A stretch of DNA of 64,000 bases from Paenibacillus piscarius (lineage in GTDB: Bacteria > Bacillota > Bacilli > Paenibacillales > Paenibacillaceae): assembly GCF_022234545.1 (NCBI RefSeq), contig NZ_JAIEUI010000009.1, forward strand, positions 124,001 through 188,000. Reading direction: 5' to 3'. Positions 35,653-44,471 of this stretch are shown here, piece by piece. How positions within the stretch are numbered: position 1 is the first letter of the stretch; every line of letters starts with the position of its first letter. The position numbers and the translations under genes were made by a program. Below the pieces are notes generated by a model. It ran no database searches. It was not told the origin of the DNA and saw nothing but the letters and a program-made list of their open reading frames with translations.

Positions 35653-35718
35653 AATGGTTATTTTTGCCTCATAAGCATATCATATACCTATATATAATTC
35701 TATTCATTTTTATATAAA

Positions 35719-36657
35719 TTATGATAGATTCGAATGTCTGGATAACCAGTATCCGAGTCCTCCTCCTTGCAGCAATTGCTTCTCCGCCTCAATCCCGTCA
35801 GCGATCTGCCGCAGATTCTCCGCCAGCCCAAGGTGGAAGGAGAGCAGATGAGGTGCCTGCAGAGCGAAGCCTTCCAGCCGGCTATGGCTGGCCTCAGCGG
35901 TATCCGCGTATCCCTGAAGACCTCCCAAAGTATAAATGAAGTGCCTCACTGCTGCCGGCGCAAGCTCCGGCCGGGCCAGTCCGGTGGATGAACACACCAG
36001 CGACAGCAGGCAATTATAGCTGCCATCCTCCAGATCCTGCTCCCAGTCCTCATAATCATCCGCCATCTGCAGCGTCAGGAGGACATGGTGAAGCATCTCC
36101 TCGGATTCGGCAATCAGCGAGGATTGGTCTGCGAGCAGCAGTGCCGCTGTGCTGCTGAGCTTGAGGGGACTTGCCTTGTGGGCGATGCGGATCCGGTCGT
36201 TCAGGTAGTAATCGCTGCCCGCTTCACGGCTCACGCTGTAAGCCCATTCGGCCATATAGCGGTGGAAGCAGGACCAGAACGGGGAACCGGCCGGGAACAG
36301 CGGAAGGTAGAGCATAAGGAATTCAGCGTAGAGCAGATTGGCCAGCGGAAGCTCCTGGGCAGCCGAAGCTCCGGGATTGTCCATCAGATCATCCTGTAGG
36401 AAGAAGTAGAGCATGAAGAAGACGTTCCCGGCCGACATCCGGCGGGCGGTGTCCGGGCTTAACCGGCAGCTGTCCTGCAGCCAGAAGGGAAGCAGATAAC
36501 AGATGTAATTCTTATGGCTGTCCGGCTGGAGGGCGTTGAACTGATCAAGATATGCCAGTCCCCGGGCATTAACCGGTTCCGGGAATGCGGCAATCGCACA
36601 GCGGCACTCCTCAAACACCAGGCGCAGCTCGTCCTCGTATCCCTGAAGCCAATCCAT
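35719..36657 (-). CDS. Class I isoprenoid-synthase-fold enzyme (ComQ-like candidate)
   Basis: 312 residues from ATG 36657, which follows AGGGG with normal spacing; ATG 36675 lacks a site. All-helical, with two Asp-rich motifs placed as in trans-prenyltransferases: DDLMD at 89-93 and DDYED at 200-204 followed by DLEDGSYN. Overall identity to ordinary farnesyl or geranylgeranyl synthases looks low, and no KTG/GKxR motifs are evident. It precedes the Trp-ending NHLP peptide by 77 bp. ComQ, which prenylates the ComX pheromone on Trp, is a diverged member of the same fold. Alternatives: a terpene synthase or an inactive homologue. Confidence 0.72.
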   Translation of the reverse strand: MDWLQGYEDELRLVFEECRCAIAAFPEPVNARGLAYLDQFNALQPDSHKNYICYLLPFWLQDSCRLSPDTARRMSAGNVFFMLYFFLQDDLMDNPGASAAQELPLANLLYAEFLMLYLPLFPAGSPFWSCFHRYMAEWAYSVSREAGSDYYLNDRIRIAHKASPLKLSSTAALLLADQSSLIAESEEMLHHVLLTLQMADDYEDWEQDLEDGSYNCLLSLVCSSTGLARPELAPAAVRHFIYTLGGLQGYADTAEASHSRLEGFALQAPHLLSFHLGLAENLRQIADGIEAEKQLLQGGGLGYWLSRHSNLS

Positions 36658-36690
36658 AGGCTTGTCCCCTGTCATTTATGTATTGTATTT

Positions 36691-36719
36691 CTATTAAAAG
36701 TTAATAAATGGACATTCAA
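36691..36719 (-). promoter_or_regulatory. Sigma-A promoter of isoprenoid enzyme/peptide unit
   Basis: On the minus strand TTGAAT (36719-36714), a 17-nt spacer and TAATAG (36696-36691), 34 bp before the ATG. Confidence 0.6.
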
Positions 36720-36774
36720 TCTGATTATAATTCTGGGGCAGCTGGAATTCAATGCCGATTTGTGTCCATGTTAG

Positions 36775-36808
36775 AGGCCCCTGTTGCACAAATGTGAAAC
36801 AGGGGCCT
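36775..36808. terminator. Terminator of the hexosaminidase gene
   Basis: AGGCCCCTGTT (36775-36785) pairs perfectly with AACAGGGGCCT (36798-36808). It follows the minus-strand GH20 gene and insulates the isoprenoid/peptide unit. Confidence 0.8.
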
Positions 36809-36823
36809 GTAGTGTTCCTTATG

Positions 36824-38758
36824 TTATCGTACTTCCGCTTCAGCCAGCTCTGCGGCCAGATCCGCATATTCGCTGCGCAGGCGTACCAGCTTCGAGACGC
36901 TGGCGGCCAGGCCGCCCGGCCGGTTGCGGCGGGTCCAGAGCTGACGGTACTGGTGAAGCAGCAGGTCAAGGTCATGAATCAGCGCCTGCACCTCCGCAGC
37001 CTCCGGGCGCCGGGCCGCTCCGGCGAGCTGCCGCTTCAGCCGGGCAAGCCCTATGGCGTGCTTCACGAAATGGACGCCGTTCCTCAGCTCCTCCAGGACA
37101 AGCGCGCCATCGCCGCAGTCCAGCACCGGCAGCTCAAGCCGGGCCTCAATGCCGGCGATATATTGCTCAAGTGCATGAAGCTGCTCTTCGCTAAGGTTCT
37201 CCGCCAGGCCTGTATGCTCCAGCCTGCTGCGCAGCAGCATCGACAGCTCCGTATCGTTCGGACGGATTCGGCCTGATTCCAGCCTGTAGTAATTGCCGAG
37301 ATCCAGCAGCAGCTGCCCGATGACAGAGGAGCGGTCCTTGAAGATGGAATGATTCAGATAGGAGGCCACATCGGCGTCCAGATTCCCTGCGGTATTCCAG
37401 GCCAGCGCTGCGCCGTAGACGAATCCGGCATAGCTGACCGGCAGATGCTGCCAGTGGCCGAAATCGCCCCAGTCGGTAATCAGATAACCGATGGCGCCGT
37501 TATGCTTGCCGTGAACGGCAGCGCTGCGCAGATTGGCCAGCATATTGTCGGTCCGCCCGGTCAGGGAATTCCAGGAGCTGGTACCCGGGCAGACATAGAA
37601 CGGGATGCCCGCCTCCTTGAATTTGAGGGTGTCCGCTTCAAAGGGATGGGCGGCGCTGTATCCCCATTCCATGGCGATGATATCCTTCGGCAGGCTGCCG
37701 ATCAGCTCCGGATGCTGCAGGATGATATCGCCCCAGAACTGCATGGTTTTGCCGCGCTCTTTGACGAGGGCGTGTATCTTCTGCAGGAAGGAGAGGTATA
37801 GCCCGCCTTTGCCGGCAGACCCGGCCAGCCCCTTGCTTGCGCCAAGCCCCAGCTCATAGGTCTCATCACAGCCTACATTGAACAGCTTCGAGCTGAAGTA
37901 AGGCAGCAGATCATCGTACATCGTGCCCAGCAGCTCCAGCACCTGCGGCTCCTGCGGATTGAATGTTCCGGGATGCATGAACAAGCCCTCAGGGTAGAGG
38001 TCACTGTCATACATGTTGTCCGGCAGCATGAAGCCTTCAGGGATTTCGGCCAGGTGATTAAACTCCGGCCGGGTCAGCCAGCCCTCCATGTGGCCGAAGC
38101 TGTTCTGGTTCGGCACCAGCTCGATATACCGCTCCCGGCAGTAGGCATCTAAGCGCAGAATCTCCTCGCCGGTAACCGGCGTTTCCAGCTCCCAGACCTG
38201 CGGGAAGGACTCATAAGCAAAAGGTGCTCCTTCTATATATAACTGCAATTGGTTCAGCTTCAGATCGGCCATGAGATCGGCTATCTCGTACAAGGTCTCA
38301 AGCTTAGGGATTTTGTTGCGGCTGATGTCCAGCATCAGTCCCCTGGCCGCGAAATCCGGCTTATCCTGGATGTGCAGATAAGGCAAACGCCGGCCGTATT
38401 GCTGCAGGAGCTGCTTAAGGGTCGAGACTGCATAGTAAGCGCCTTGCGCCGAGCCGTAAACGGCGGTGATGCCAAGCTCATTGATCTGCAGCTCATACGC
38501 TTCCTCAGCAAGAAGGGCATTGTAGCTGAAGGTCCAGACCGGATTGGCCGCCGGCCGCAGTCCTATAGACAGCGCCGGGCGGAGCCGGATCAGCTCCTCA
38601 GCGGTCTGCTGGAGCCGGCGGGCGGCGGGAAGGGCGGACAGACGGGCTTCATCCGCCAGGACAATGCAGCCCTTTGCGGGAATCGAGTAATGGCCTTCTG
38701 TAACCCTGACCTTCTGCGGGCGGGGGAGCAGCTGCAGCGGAATAACGTCATCAGGCAT
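36824..38758 (-). CDS. GH20 beta-N-acetylhexosaminidase
   Basis: 644 residues, no signal peptide, so cytoplasmic. GH20b-type N-terminal domain (to about 130), then the TIM barrel starting at DFAARGLMLDISRNKIP. The catalytic Asp-Glu pair is in LFNVGCDETYELG (about 295). Further barrel segments: MEWGYSAAHPF and YLITDWGDFGHW. The helical C-terminal region of about 150 residues is like that of GH20 exo-beta-hexosaminidases acting on short oligosaccharides. Divergent from an AraC regulator 84 bp away, which probably controls it. Confidence 0.92.
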   Translation of the reverse strand: MPDDVIPLQLLPRPQKVRVTEGHYSIPAKGCIVLADEARLSALPAARRLQQTAEELIRLRPALSIGLRPAANPVWTFSYNALLAEEAYELQINELGITAVYGSAQGAYYAVSTLKQLLQQYGRRLPYLHIQDKPDFAARGLMLDISRNKIPKLETLYEIADLMADLKLNQLQLYIEGAPFAYESFPQVWELETPVTGEEILRLDAYCRERYIELVPNQNSFGHMEGWLTRPEFNHLAEIPEGFMLPDNMYDSDLYPEGLFMHPGTFNPQEPQVLELLGTMYDDLLPYFSSKLFNVGCDETYELGLGASKGLAGSAGKGGLYLSFLQKIHALVKERGKTMQFWGDIILQHPELIGSLPKDIIAMEWGYSAAHPFEADTLKFKEAGIPFYVCPGTSSWNSLTGRTDNMLANLRSAAVHGKHNGAIGYLITDWGDFGHWQHLPVSYAGFVYGAALAWNTAGNLDADVASYLNHSIFKDRSSVIGQLLLDLGNYYRLESGRIRPNDTELSMLLRSRLEHTGLAENLSEEQLHALEQYIAGIEARLELPVLDCGDGALVLEELRNGVHFVKHAIGLARLKRQLAGAARRPEAAEVQALIHDLDLLLHQYRQLWTRRNRPGGLAASVSKLVRLRSEYADLAAELAEAEVR

Positions 38759-38842
38759 AGCGTGAACACCTCTTATTCATGTAGAATATGATCATCTTCA
38801 TCATTACCATATCACTCCTGAATAAGGGGAGGAATGCAATGT

Positions 38843-39703
38843 ATGCCTGAGCTCATGGACTATATGATCAGTCCTTATCCGGTCCGGATCATCGACCCGA
38901 AGGTGGAGGCTTCCAGACTCCGGCTCAAGTCGATCCGCGTAGGGCAGGCCGGACATCTGCCGGGAAGAACGCTGTTCCGCTCCGGCGTGCGCTTTGAACA
39001 CTGGGCCCTGGTGTATATTGTCTCCGGCAGCGGAAGCTATGCCGAGAACGGGGGAAGGGAGCAGCAGGTGGGCGAAGGCAGCCTGTTCTTCTTTCGTCCC
39101 GGATGCAGCTACAGCTTCGGGCCGCTGCCGGGCGGGTATTGGGATGAGTACTATATTAACTTCAGCGGCAGCCGGGTTGACGAATGGCTGGAAGCGGGTA
39201 TGATCGCCGGGGGCCAAGTGACGGCAGCCCGCCAGGCCGAAGGCCTCACGGCTGCATTCGAGCAAGTGCTGGCCCTGATAGCCGGAGGCATTCCGGGGGA
39301 TGCGGACCGGGCGGCCCTGGTGCTGGAAGCGATGCTGCTGGAGTGCTCCCTGCAGCTTCAGGACAGCAGCCGCCTGCGGCAGCAGGGGGCGATGCCGGGG
39401 ATCCGCGAAGCGCTGAATGCATGCATCTACGGGCAGCCGGATCTGGCGGCCATTGCCGGGGACCTGCACATTTCGCTGTCGACGCTCCGCCGTACGGTAC
39501 GGCAGAGCAGCGGTTATCCGCTGCATGAATATATCCACAGGCTTAAGATGTCCGAGGCGAAGCATCTGCTGCTTAACACATCCCTGCAGGTGCAGGAGAT
39601 CGCCGGGCTGCTACGTTATGCAGACGCTTTTTACTTCTCCAGGCTGTTCAAAAAGTATATGGGGCTCTCCCCGCAGACCTGCCGCAACCGTGTTAGAGAT
39701 TAA
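38843..39703 (+). CDS. AraC-family transcriptional regulator
   Basis: 286 residues from ATG 38843, with AAGGGGAGGA about nine bases upstream; ATG 38834 would be too close. N-terminal cupin-like sugar-binding domain (LVYIVSGSGSYAENGG, FFRPGCSYSFGPL). C-terminal double HTH: DLAAIAGDLHISLSTLRR and VQEIAGLLRYADAFYFSRLF, ending KKYMGLSPQTCRN. It shares a divergent promoter region with the hexosaminidase gene, so it is likely its sugar-responsive activator. Confidence 0.92.
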   Translation: MPELMDYMISPYPVRIIDPKVEASRLRLKSIRVGQAGHLPGRTLFRSGVRFEHWALVYIVSGSGSYAENGGREQQVGEGSLFFFRPGCSYSFGPLPGGYWDEYYINFSGSRVDEWLEAGMIAGGQVTAARQAEGLTAAFEQVLALIAGGIPGDADRAALVLEAMLLECSLQLQDSSRLRQQGAMPGIREALNACIYGQPDLAAIAGDLHISLSTLRRTVRQSSGYPLHEYIHRLKMSEAKHLLLNTSLQVQEIAGLLRYADAFYFSRLFKKYMGLSPQTCRNRVRD

Positions 39704-39756
39704 ACGACATCATTCTACTTTTTATTCTGAATTTTGTCGTATTTTGATGATTAATG

Positions 39757-39786
39757 TTGACATTCTGAAAATGGGAGTGATAAGAT
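39757..39786 (+). promoter_or_regulatory. Sigma-A promoter of small Cys-rich protein
   Basis: TTGACA (39757-39762), an 18-nt spacer and TAAGAT (39781-39786). Three CTAGA elements follow between about 39786 and 39826, which may be operator or structured leader. Confidence 0.65.
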
Positions 39787-39843
39787 CTAGATAATATTAG
39801 CAGTTCTAGAGTAGTCCTTCTAGACTATGCCGGAGATGAGACC

Positions 39844-40014
39844 ATGAGAGAATATTACTGCATCAGCTGCCGCAGTCTCCATAAGGTAGAAGCTAGAAAT
39901 CATACCTTGCGTATTCTGTCCACGGGGTATCATATCGTTGGCGGACAACGTTATCAAATTTGCATATGCAATAAAGCCAATCTGCAGCCAGCCTTGCCGG
40001 CGGTGACTGAATAG
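39844..40014 (+). CDS. Small Cys-rich protein, possible zinc-binding
   Basis: 56 residues, ATG 39844 to TAG 40012-40014, with GGAGATGAG upstream, a good promoter and a terminator behind it. The sequence has CISC near the N-terminus (Cys 6 and 9) and CIC at 40-42, a CxxC/CxC spacing that could bind zinc. Basic middle (SLHKVEARNH). I do not recognise the family. Confidence 0.6.
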   Translation: MREYYCISCRSLHKVEARNHTLRILSTGYHIVGGQRYQICICNKANLQPALPAVTE

Positions 40015-40061
40015 AGCGTGCCGGGCGGAAGATAACAGATGATACAGCGTTCCCAGTTTTG

Positions 40062-40096
40062 AAGAGCCTGTCCCTCCATAGGGAGAGGCTCTTTGA
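40062..40096 (+). terminator. Intrinsic terminator after small Cys-rich gene
   Basis: AAGAGCCT (40062-40069) pairs with AGGCTCTT (40086-40093), with an inner CCCT/AGGG pair, followed by T. Confidence 0.7.
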
Positions 40097-40234
40097 CGTG
40101 CTTAAGCGGCGCTGCTTTTAATTGCATGCGCTATCATTATATGAACTGGATAGAATTGAGAATATTCCAGTGAAAAAAGAATAAAAAAATTGCTTTTTAT
40201 TTTCAAAGTAAACGCTGTCATTTGATGGGGAAAC

Positions 40235-40263
40235 TTGTTATTGTGATTTTTCTCATGTATGAT
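40235..40263 (+). promoter_or_regulatory. Sigma-A promoter of two-component pair
   Basis: TTGTTA (40235-40240), a 17-nt spacer and TATGAT (40258-40263), 66 bp before the kinase start. Confidence 0.65.
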
Positions 40264-40328
40264 GCTTTTAAAACCTGGCTTTTGAAGTGAACTCGAATTT
40301 TCCACAGACTGGAGAATAGGGTGGTGGA

Positions 40329-41975
40329 ATGAAAATTAAATCAACAGCCGAAGACAAAATTATCGCCTTATTCAGAATCTTTTCCTTGACCCTCACATCG
40401 CTGATGTACCTCATGGTTCCTGCGGGGCCTTCCGTAATATACAAATCCCTACTCATCCTTGCGTTATTCTTACTGGCCCGATTATTTACGTACTATTACC
40501 GGAAGCTTCTTGTGCGAAGACAGATTCTGATGCTTGCGGTCGTCCTGGAGACGGCGGTAATTACTGCACTAATGTTATTTACTGGAGCCTATGACAGTCC
40601 CTTTAAGCTGTATGTGCTTAACCCGGTCCTGATTGCAGCGGGCTCATTTTCTTTTTATATGGCATGGGGGCTGATCTTCGGATACATCCTCATAGTCGCA
40701 GCCTCCGGGTATATCAGTCCAGATTCTCCCCGGGCCGCCTTCTCGGAAATTATGCTGGAGGACGGCAACCTGTTTCTAGCCCTGGCTCTTGCGGTTATAG
40801 TTATGCAAATGGTTAACGGGATAAAGCGGCAGAGGGAAGAAGCCAACGCGCGGACCAATGATACCATGGAGCATATCAAATCGCTTTATCACATCGTGGA
40901 AACATCAAGCCAGCATGACTTCATGAATATCGGCCAGGTGATCACCGATTATGTCGTCAAGCTGACCAAGCTGGAGAAGGCCCTGTTCTGGTTCGCGAAG
41001 AAGAGCGGGGAGCCTGCTCCGCAGAGCCGCCAGACGGGCTGGCAGCAGGAGGAGGAGCGCTTTCTGTTCATGGAACTGGAGAAGCACGAGCATGAATGGA
41101 GGCTCCAGCGGGAACCGGTATTTAAGAGTATGGCCGGTCTCGGGGATTTCCTGCTGATGCCGGTAAGAATGAGCACCCGGTTCGTCGGTATGATCGGCGT
41201 GAAGCTGGAAGCCTCGGAAGGGCTGGAGGGCCGCAGGTGGTATATCCAGCAGCTTATGTTCCTGTCGGAGCTGAGCGCCATTATTCTGGAGCGCCACGAA
41301 CTGGGCGTGATTGAGAACCAGCTCATCATCACGAACGAGCAGAACCGGATTGCCGATGAGATGCATGACAGTGTGTCCCAGAGTCTGTTCGGCATCGTCT
41401 ATGCCACCCATTCCCTGAAGCAGACCTGGCGGCGGATGCCTGAAGCGGAGCTGGAGCAGCAGATTGAGCTGATCCATGATTCAGCTACACGGGTGGCCAA
41501 GGAGCTGCGGATTACTATCTACAGCCTAAGCTCTAAGAAGAGCGGCGGCCCCAGCTGGCTCGGAATGGTACGCTCGCATCTCAAGAGTCTCTCCAGGCTC
41601 AATGATGTTGAGATCGAACTTCAGATTACAGGGGATGATTTCAGCCTCCCTTATCCTTACCACAAGGCGCTCTTCCGGATTATTTCCGAAGCGACAGGCA
41701 ATGCCATACGTCATGGTGCGGCCAGCCGGGTGGATGTTGAATTGTCACTGAAGCCGAAATGGATCAGGCTATCGATTATTGACGACGGTATCGGTTTCGA
41801 TCCGGGCCTGATCTGGACCGAGCCTGAGGATCACTCAGGCGGACTGGGAATGAAGAATATGCAATATCTTGCGCAGTCGTTAGGCGGAGAGTTCCAGTTA
41901 TCCAGCAGCAGAAATGCCGGGACCCGAATTCTTATCTCTATCCCTGTCGGCGTGGCTGAACTGAAAAATGCATAA
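40329..41975 (+). CDS. HisKA_3 sensor histidine kinase (NarX/ComP/DegS class)
   Basis: 548 residues. Five or six transmembrane helices in residues 10-170, a GAF-like domain (about 190-330), then the HisKA_3 dimerisation domain RIADEMHDSVSQSLFG (His about 345) and HATPase_c (EATGNAIRHGAASRV, DDGIGF, GGLGMKNM). The ligand is unknown. A NarL-type regulator follows after 24 bp, and the exopolysaccharide operon lies just downstream. Membrane topology and kinase class match ComP-type pheromone sensors, though this does not prove the ligand. Confidence 0.92.
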   Translation: MKIKSTAEDKIIALFRIFSLTLTSLMYLMVPAGPSVIYKSLLILALFLLARLFTYYYRKLLVRRQILMLAVVLETAVITALMLFTGAYDSPFKLYVLNPVLIAAGSFSFYMAWGLIFGYILIVAASGYISPDSPRAAFSEIMLEDGNLFLALALAVIVMQMVNGIKRQREEANARTNDTMEHIKSLYHIVETSSQHDFMNIGQVITDYVVKLTKLEKALFWFAKKSGEPAPQSRQTGWQQEEERFLFMELEKHEHEWRLQREPVFKSMAGLGDFLLMPVRMSTRFVGMIGVKLEASEGLEGRRWYIQQLMFLSELSAIILERHELGVIENQLIITNEQNRIADEMHDSVSQSLFGIVYATHSLKQTWRRMPEAELEQQIELIHDSATRVAKELRITIYSLSSKKSGGPSWLGMVRSHLKSLSRLNDVEIELQITGDDFSLPYPYHKALFRIISEATGNAIRHGAASRVDVELSLKPKWIRLSIIDDGIGFDPGLIWTEPEDHSGGLGMKNMQYLAQSLGGEFQLSSSRNAGTRILISIPVGVAELKNA

Positions 41976-41999
41976 ACTTTTAGGCAGGAGGTCGTTCAA

Positions 42000-42635
42000 T
42001 TGAAAATCGTCATTGTTGATGATCACCCATTGGTGAGAAGAGGGTTGGCATCGGTTATCGCCATGCAATCCAATCTGAATTTTGCCGGCGAAGCAACGAA
42101 TGGCCGGGAAGCTCTTCAAGTCATTGAAGAGATACAGCCTGATCTTGTGCTGATTGATCTGAAGCTAGCCGATGAATCGGGCCTGGATATCATTAAGGAA
42201 GCACGCAGATGCGGGTTCACCTGCAAGTTCATTCTGCTGACCTCCTCAGCGAGCCGGGAAGACTTCCTGAAGGCGGAAGAGGTGCTGGTCGACGGTTATG
42301 TCCTGAAAGAGGCGCTGCCGGAGGAGCTCCTGTTCGCCATTCAGCTGGTTTACAAGGGCAGGAAATATTACGACCCCGGCCTGATGGAAGATAAGATGCG
42401 GATGAGCGGCAGCAGCCCTACCGATGAGCTTACACCGAAAGAGAAGGAAGTGCTGATTGAGCTCGGGCAGGGAGCCTGCAACCGGGAGATTGCCTCACGC
42501 CTGTTCATCAGTGAATTTACAGTCAAGAAGCATGTCAGCCAGATTCTGGCCAAGCTCCAGGTGGCAGACCGGACGCAGGCGGCGCTGTATGCCAATGCGG
42601 TCGGCCTGACCAAATACGAAATGTCATACGACTGA
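42000..42635 (+). CDS. NarL/LuxR-family response regulator
   Basis: 211 residues from TTG 42000, with AGGAGG upstream; no ATG fits. Receiver domain with acidic pocket VDDHP (Asp 7-8), phosphorylated Asp 53 in LVLIDLKLAD, Thr/Ser in LLTSS, Lys in YVLKEA. LuxR-type HTH at about 145-205 (LTPKEKEVLIELGQGACNRE, SRLFISEFTVKKHVSQIL). It is the cognate partner of the preceding kinase and lies next to the exopolysaccharide operon, a plausible target. Confidence 0.95.
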   Translation: MKIVIVDDHPLVRRGLASVIAMQSNLNFAGEATNGREALQVIEEIQPDLVLIDLKLADESGLDIIKEARRCGFTCKFILLTSSASREDFLKAEEVLVDGYVLKEALPEELLFAIQLVYKGRKYYDPGLMEDKMRMSGSSPTDELTPKEKEVLIELGQGACNREIASRLFISEFTVKKHVSQILAKLQVADRTQAALYANAVGLTKYEMSYD

Positions 42636-42671
42636 ATGCAACTTAAAGCTCCCGCCGGGAGCGGATATGGA

Positions 42672-42699
42672 ACACGGACGATTCTGTCCGTGTTTTTTT
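42672..42699 (+). terminator. Intrinsic terminator of the two-component operon
   Basis: ACACGGAC (42672-42679) pairs with GTCCGTGT (42686-42693), followed by TTTTTT. Confidence 0.85.
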
Positions 42700-42852
42700 G
42701 CGTTTCAGGTAATGGGGAGCTGAGTGGAACAGGCCGACGGGATACATCGGTTCAGGATTAAGGCACGCGGGCCAGATGTATGCGAAAAACCGAACACAAT
42801 GTCCTGGCGCGAGGGTGCGGCCACGCGAGCACGCCAGCATTTTACCCCGGCC

Positions 42853-43010
42853 GGGTGATTTTGTGTCACCCGTGGTGTAAGGTTTTTCCAGACATATGGT
42901 ACTAAAGTATACCATCCGCCCCCTCGGACGGACCAATCCGGGTCACACGAAAGTGAAGCGTAAAGTGATGCTATGAGGCATGTGACAAAACCTTCGCGTT
43001 GCTAGAATAA
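42853..43010 (+). promoter_or_regulatory. Promoter/operator region of the exopolysaccharide operon
   Basis: The region holds a GGGTGA/TCACCC hairpin (42853-42871), an inverted repeat ATGGTA (42896-42901)/TACCAT (42910-42915), and further on GTGACA with an extended -10 TGCTAGAAT near 43000 (spacer 15, slightly short). The inverted repeat could be the response-regulator site. No gene in 42700-43079. Confidence 0.4.
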
Positions 43011-43079
43011 AAGCAAGACATCTGAAACTTTCATGATTGCTTTCAGAACGAAACAAGCGGAAGGAGGGTTACTGTTACT

Positions 43080-43820
43080 GTGGAAAAGACGATTCTGGAT
43101 TACATTAACCTGATAAAGAAAAAGTTATGGTTAATCGTGGTGTTTGTACTGATCTCCTGTGCCACCACCTTCTACGTCAGCAAAAACTTCGTTGCCCCCG
43201 TCTACTCCGCCTCTGGACAGCTGCTGGTCAACAATGTCGTAAATGTCCCCGAGAGCAACAATCTTAACGCACTCAACTTCAGCCTTAACCTCATCGAGAG
43301 CTACAAGGAAATTATGAAGTCGCCAACGATTATGAAGAGCGTGATCGCAGAGCATCCTGAATTCGGTCTGACAGAGAGCCAGCTTGCGGCCAAGCTGCAG
43401 ATCAAGTCCTCGGAGAAGAGCCAGGTGATTAACCTGACCGTAGAGGATAAGGATTACGGAACAGCGGCTACGATTGTAAACGCGGTTTCTCAGACCTTCA
43501 TCCGCAGCCTGCCAGCACTGATGAATCTGGACAATGTCACCTTCCTGACCCCGGCTGACCCGGCAGCACAGGCTCAGCCGGTCAATGGCGGATCAGTAAT
43601 GAATATCCTGATCAGCTTCGTGGTCTCCCTGATGGCAGCCATCGGCATTATCCTGCTGCTGGAGACGCTGAACGGCACGCTGCGCAGCGAGAAGGAAGCG
43701 GAATTCGACCTTGGCCTGCCGGTCATCGCGAGCATTCCGGTCATCCGCAAGCGCGATTTCGGCAAAGCGGCTAACGACAAGGCAAGAGTAGGGGAGGGTA
43801 CTTATGTTACGGCTGAATAG
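43080..43820 (+). CDS. Wzz/YveK-type polysaccharide chain-length/kinase-activator protein
   Basis: 246 residues from GTG 43080 behind AAGGAGG. Two transmembrane helices (about 18-38 and 175-197) flank an extracytoplasmic Wzz domain; the segment after the second helix (NGTLRSEKEAEFDLGLPVIA) is typical of the adaptor that activates BY-kinases. It regulates polymer length together with the following gene, whose start it overlaps by 17 bases. First gene of the exopolysaccharide operon. Confidence 0.93.
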   Translation: MEKTILDYINLIKKKLWLIVVFVLISCATTFYVSKNFVAPVYSASGQLLVNNVVNVPESNNLNALNFSLNLIESYKEIMKSPTIMKSVIAEHPEFGLTESQLAAKLQIKSSEKSQVINLTVEDKDYGTAATIVNAVSQTFIRSLPALMNLDNVTFLTPADPAAQAQPVNGGSVMNILISFVVSLMAAIGIILLLETLNGTLRSEKEAEFDLGLPVIASIPVIRKRDFGKAANDKARVGEGTYVTAE

Positions 43821-44445
43821 AAGTCTGATTGCAGACCTGAACCCGTCCTCGCATGTCTCGGAATCCTTCCGCTCGCTGCGGACATACATCCGCCAGCTGG
43901 GACTCCTGAAGGGCAGCGGCGGACAAGTGCTCCTCTTCACCTCGGCAGAGGGCGGGGAAGGCAAGACGACCATTCTCTCCAACTTAGCCGTCTCGTTCGT
44001 CCAGGACGGCAAGAAGGTGGCGGTGGTGGATTGCAACCTGCGGAAGCCGGGTCTGCACAGCGTGTTCGATGTGGAGGGCAGCCAGGGGCTGGCCGCATAT
44101 CTGTCCGGTTATGAGGAAGCGAAGGACATTGCCGTCTTCGGCAGCCTGGCCAACCTGGCCGTGATCCCGGCCGGAAGGACCAGTGTCAGTCCGCCGGATC
44201 TGCTCGGCAGCGACAAGATGGCCGGACTGCTGGAGGAGCTGAAAGCCAGCTACGACCTGATTCTGCTCGATACGCCGCAGGCGGTGGATTACAGTGATGC
44301 CCGCATTCTTGCTCCGCTGTCAGACGGGGTCATCATTGTAGCCCGACACGGCAGAAGCAAGCGCGAAGCGCTCCGCCGGCTCAAAGGGCTGATGGAGCAA
44401 AGCGGCGTCAGAATTCTCGGAATTGCCATGAACCAGGCTAAATAA
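43804..44445 (+). CDS. CpsD/YveL-type capsular BY-kinase, no Tyr tail
   Basis: 213 residues. Walker A SAEGGEGKTT (about 58-67), Walker A' VVDCNLRKPG (usual family sequence is VDxDLRxP; here Asn replaces the second Asp), Walker B LILLDTPQ. It ends GIAMNQAK without the Tyr-rich cluster that CpsD-type kinases autophosphorylate. It may control assembly as an ATPase or phosphorylate other proteins. Overlaps the Wzz gene and precedes galU. Confidence 0.88.
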   Translation: MLRLNRSLIADLNPSSHVSESFRSLRTYIRQLGLLKGSGGQVLLFTSAEGGEGKTTILSNLAVSFVQDGKKVAVVDCNLRKPGLHSVFDVEGSQGLAAYLSGYEEAKDIAVFGSLANLAVIPAGRTSVSPPDLLGSDKMAGLLEELKASYDLILLDTPQAVDYSDARILAPLSDGVIIVARHGRSKREALRRLKGLMEQSGVRILGIAMNQAK

Positions 44446-44471
44446 CTTAACTACTCTGGGAGGTATGTGTG

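Noticed and set aside
40102..40305. 67-residue minus-strand frame in AT-rich sequence
   Set aside because: No ribosome site or family signal; it overlaps the promoter of the two-component operon.
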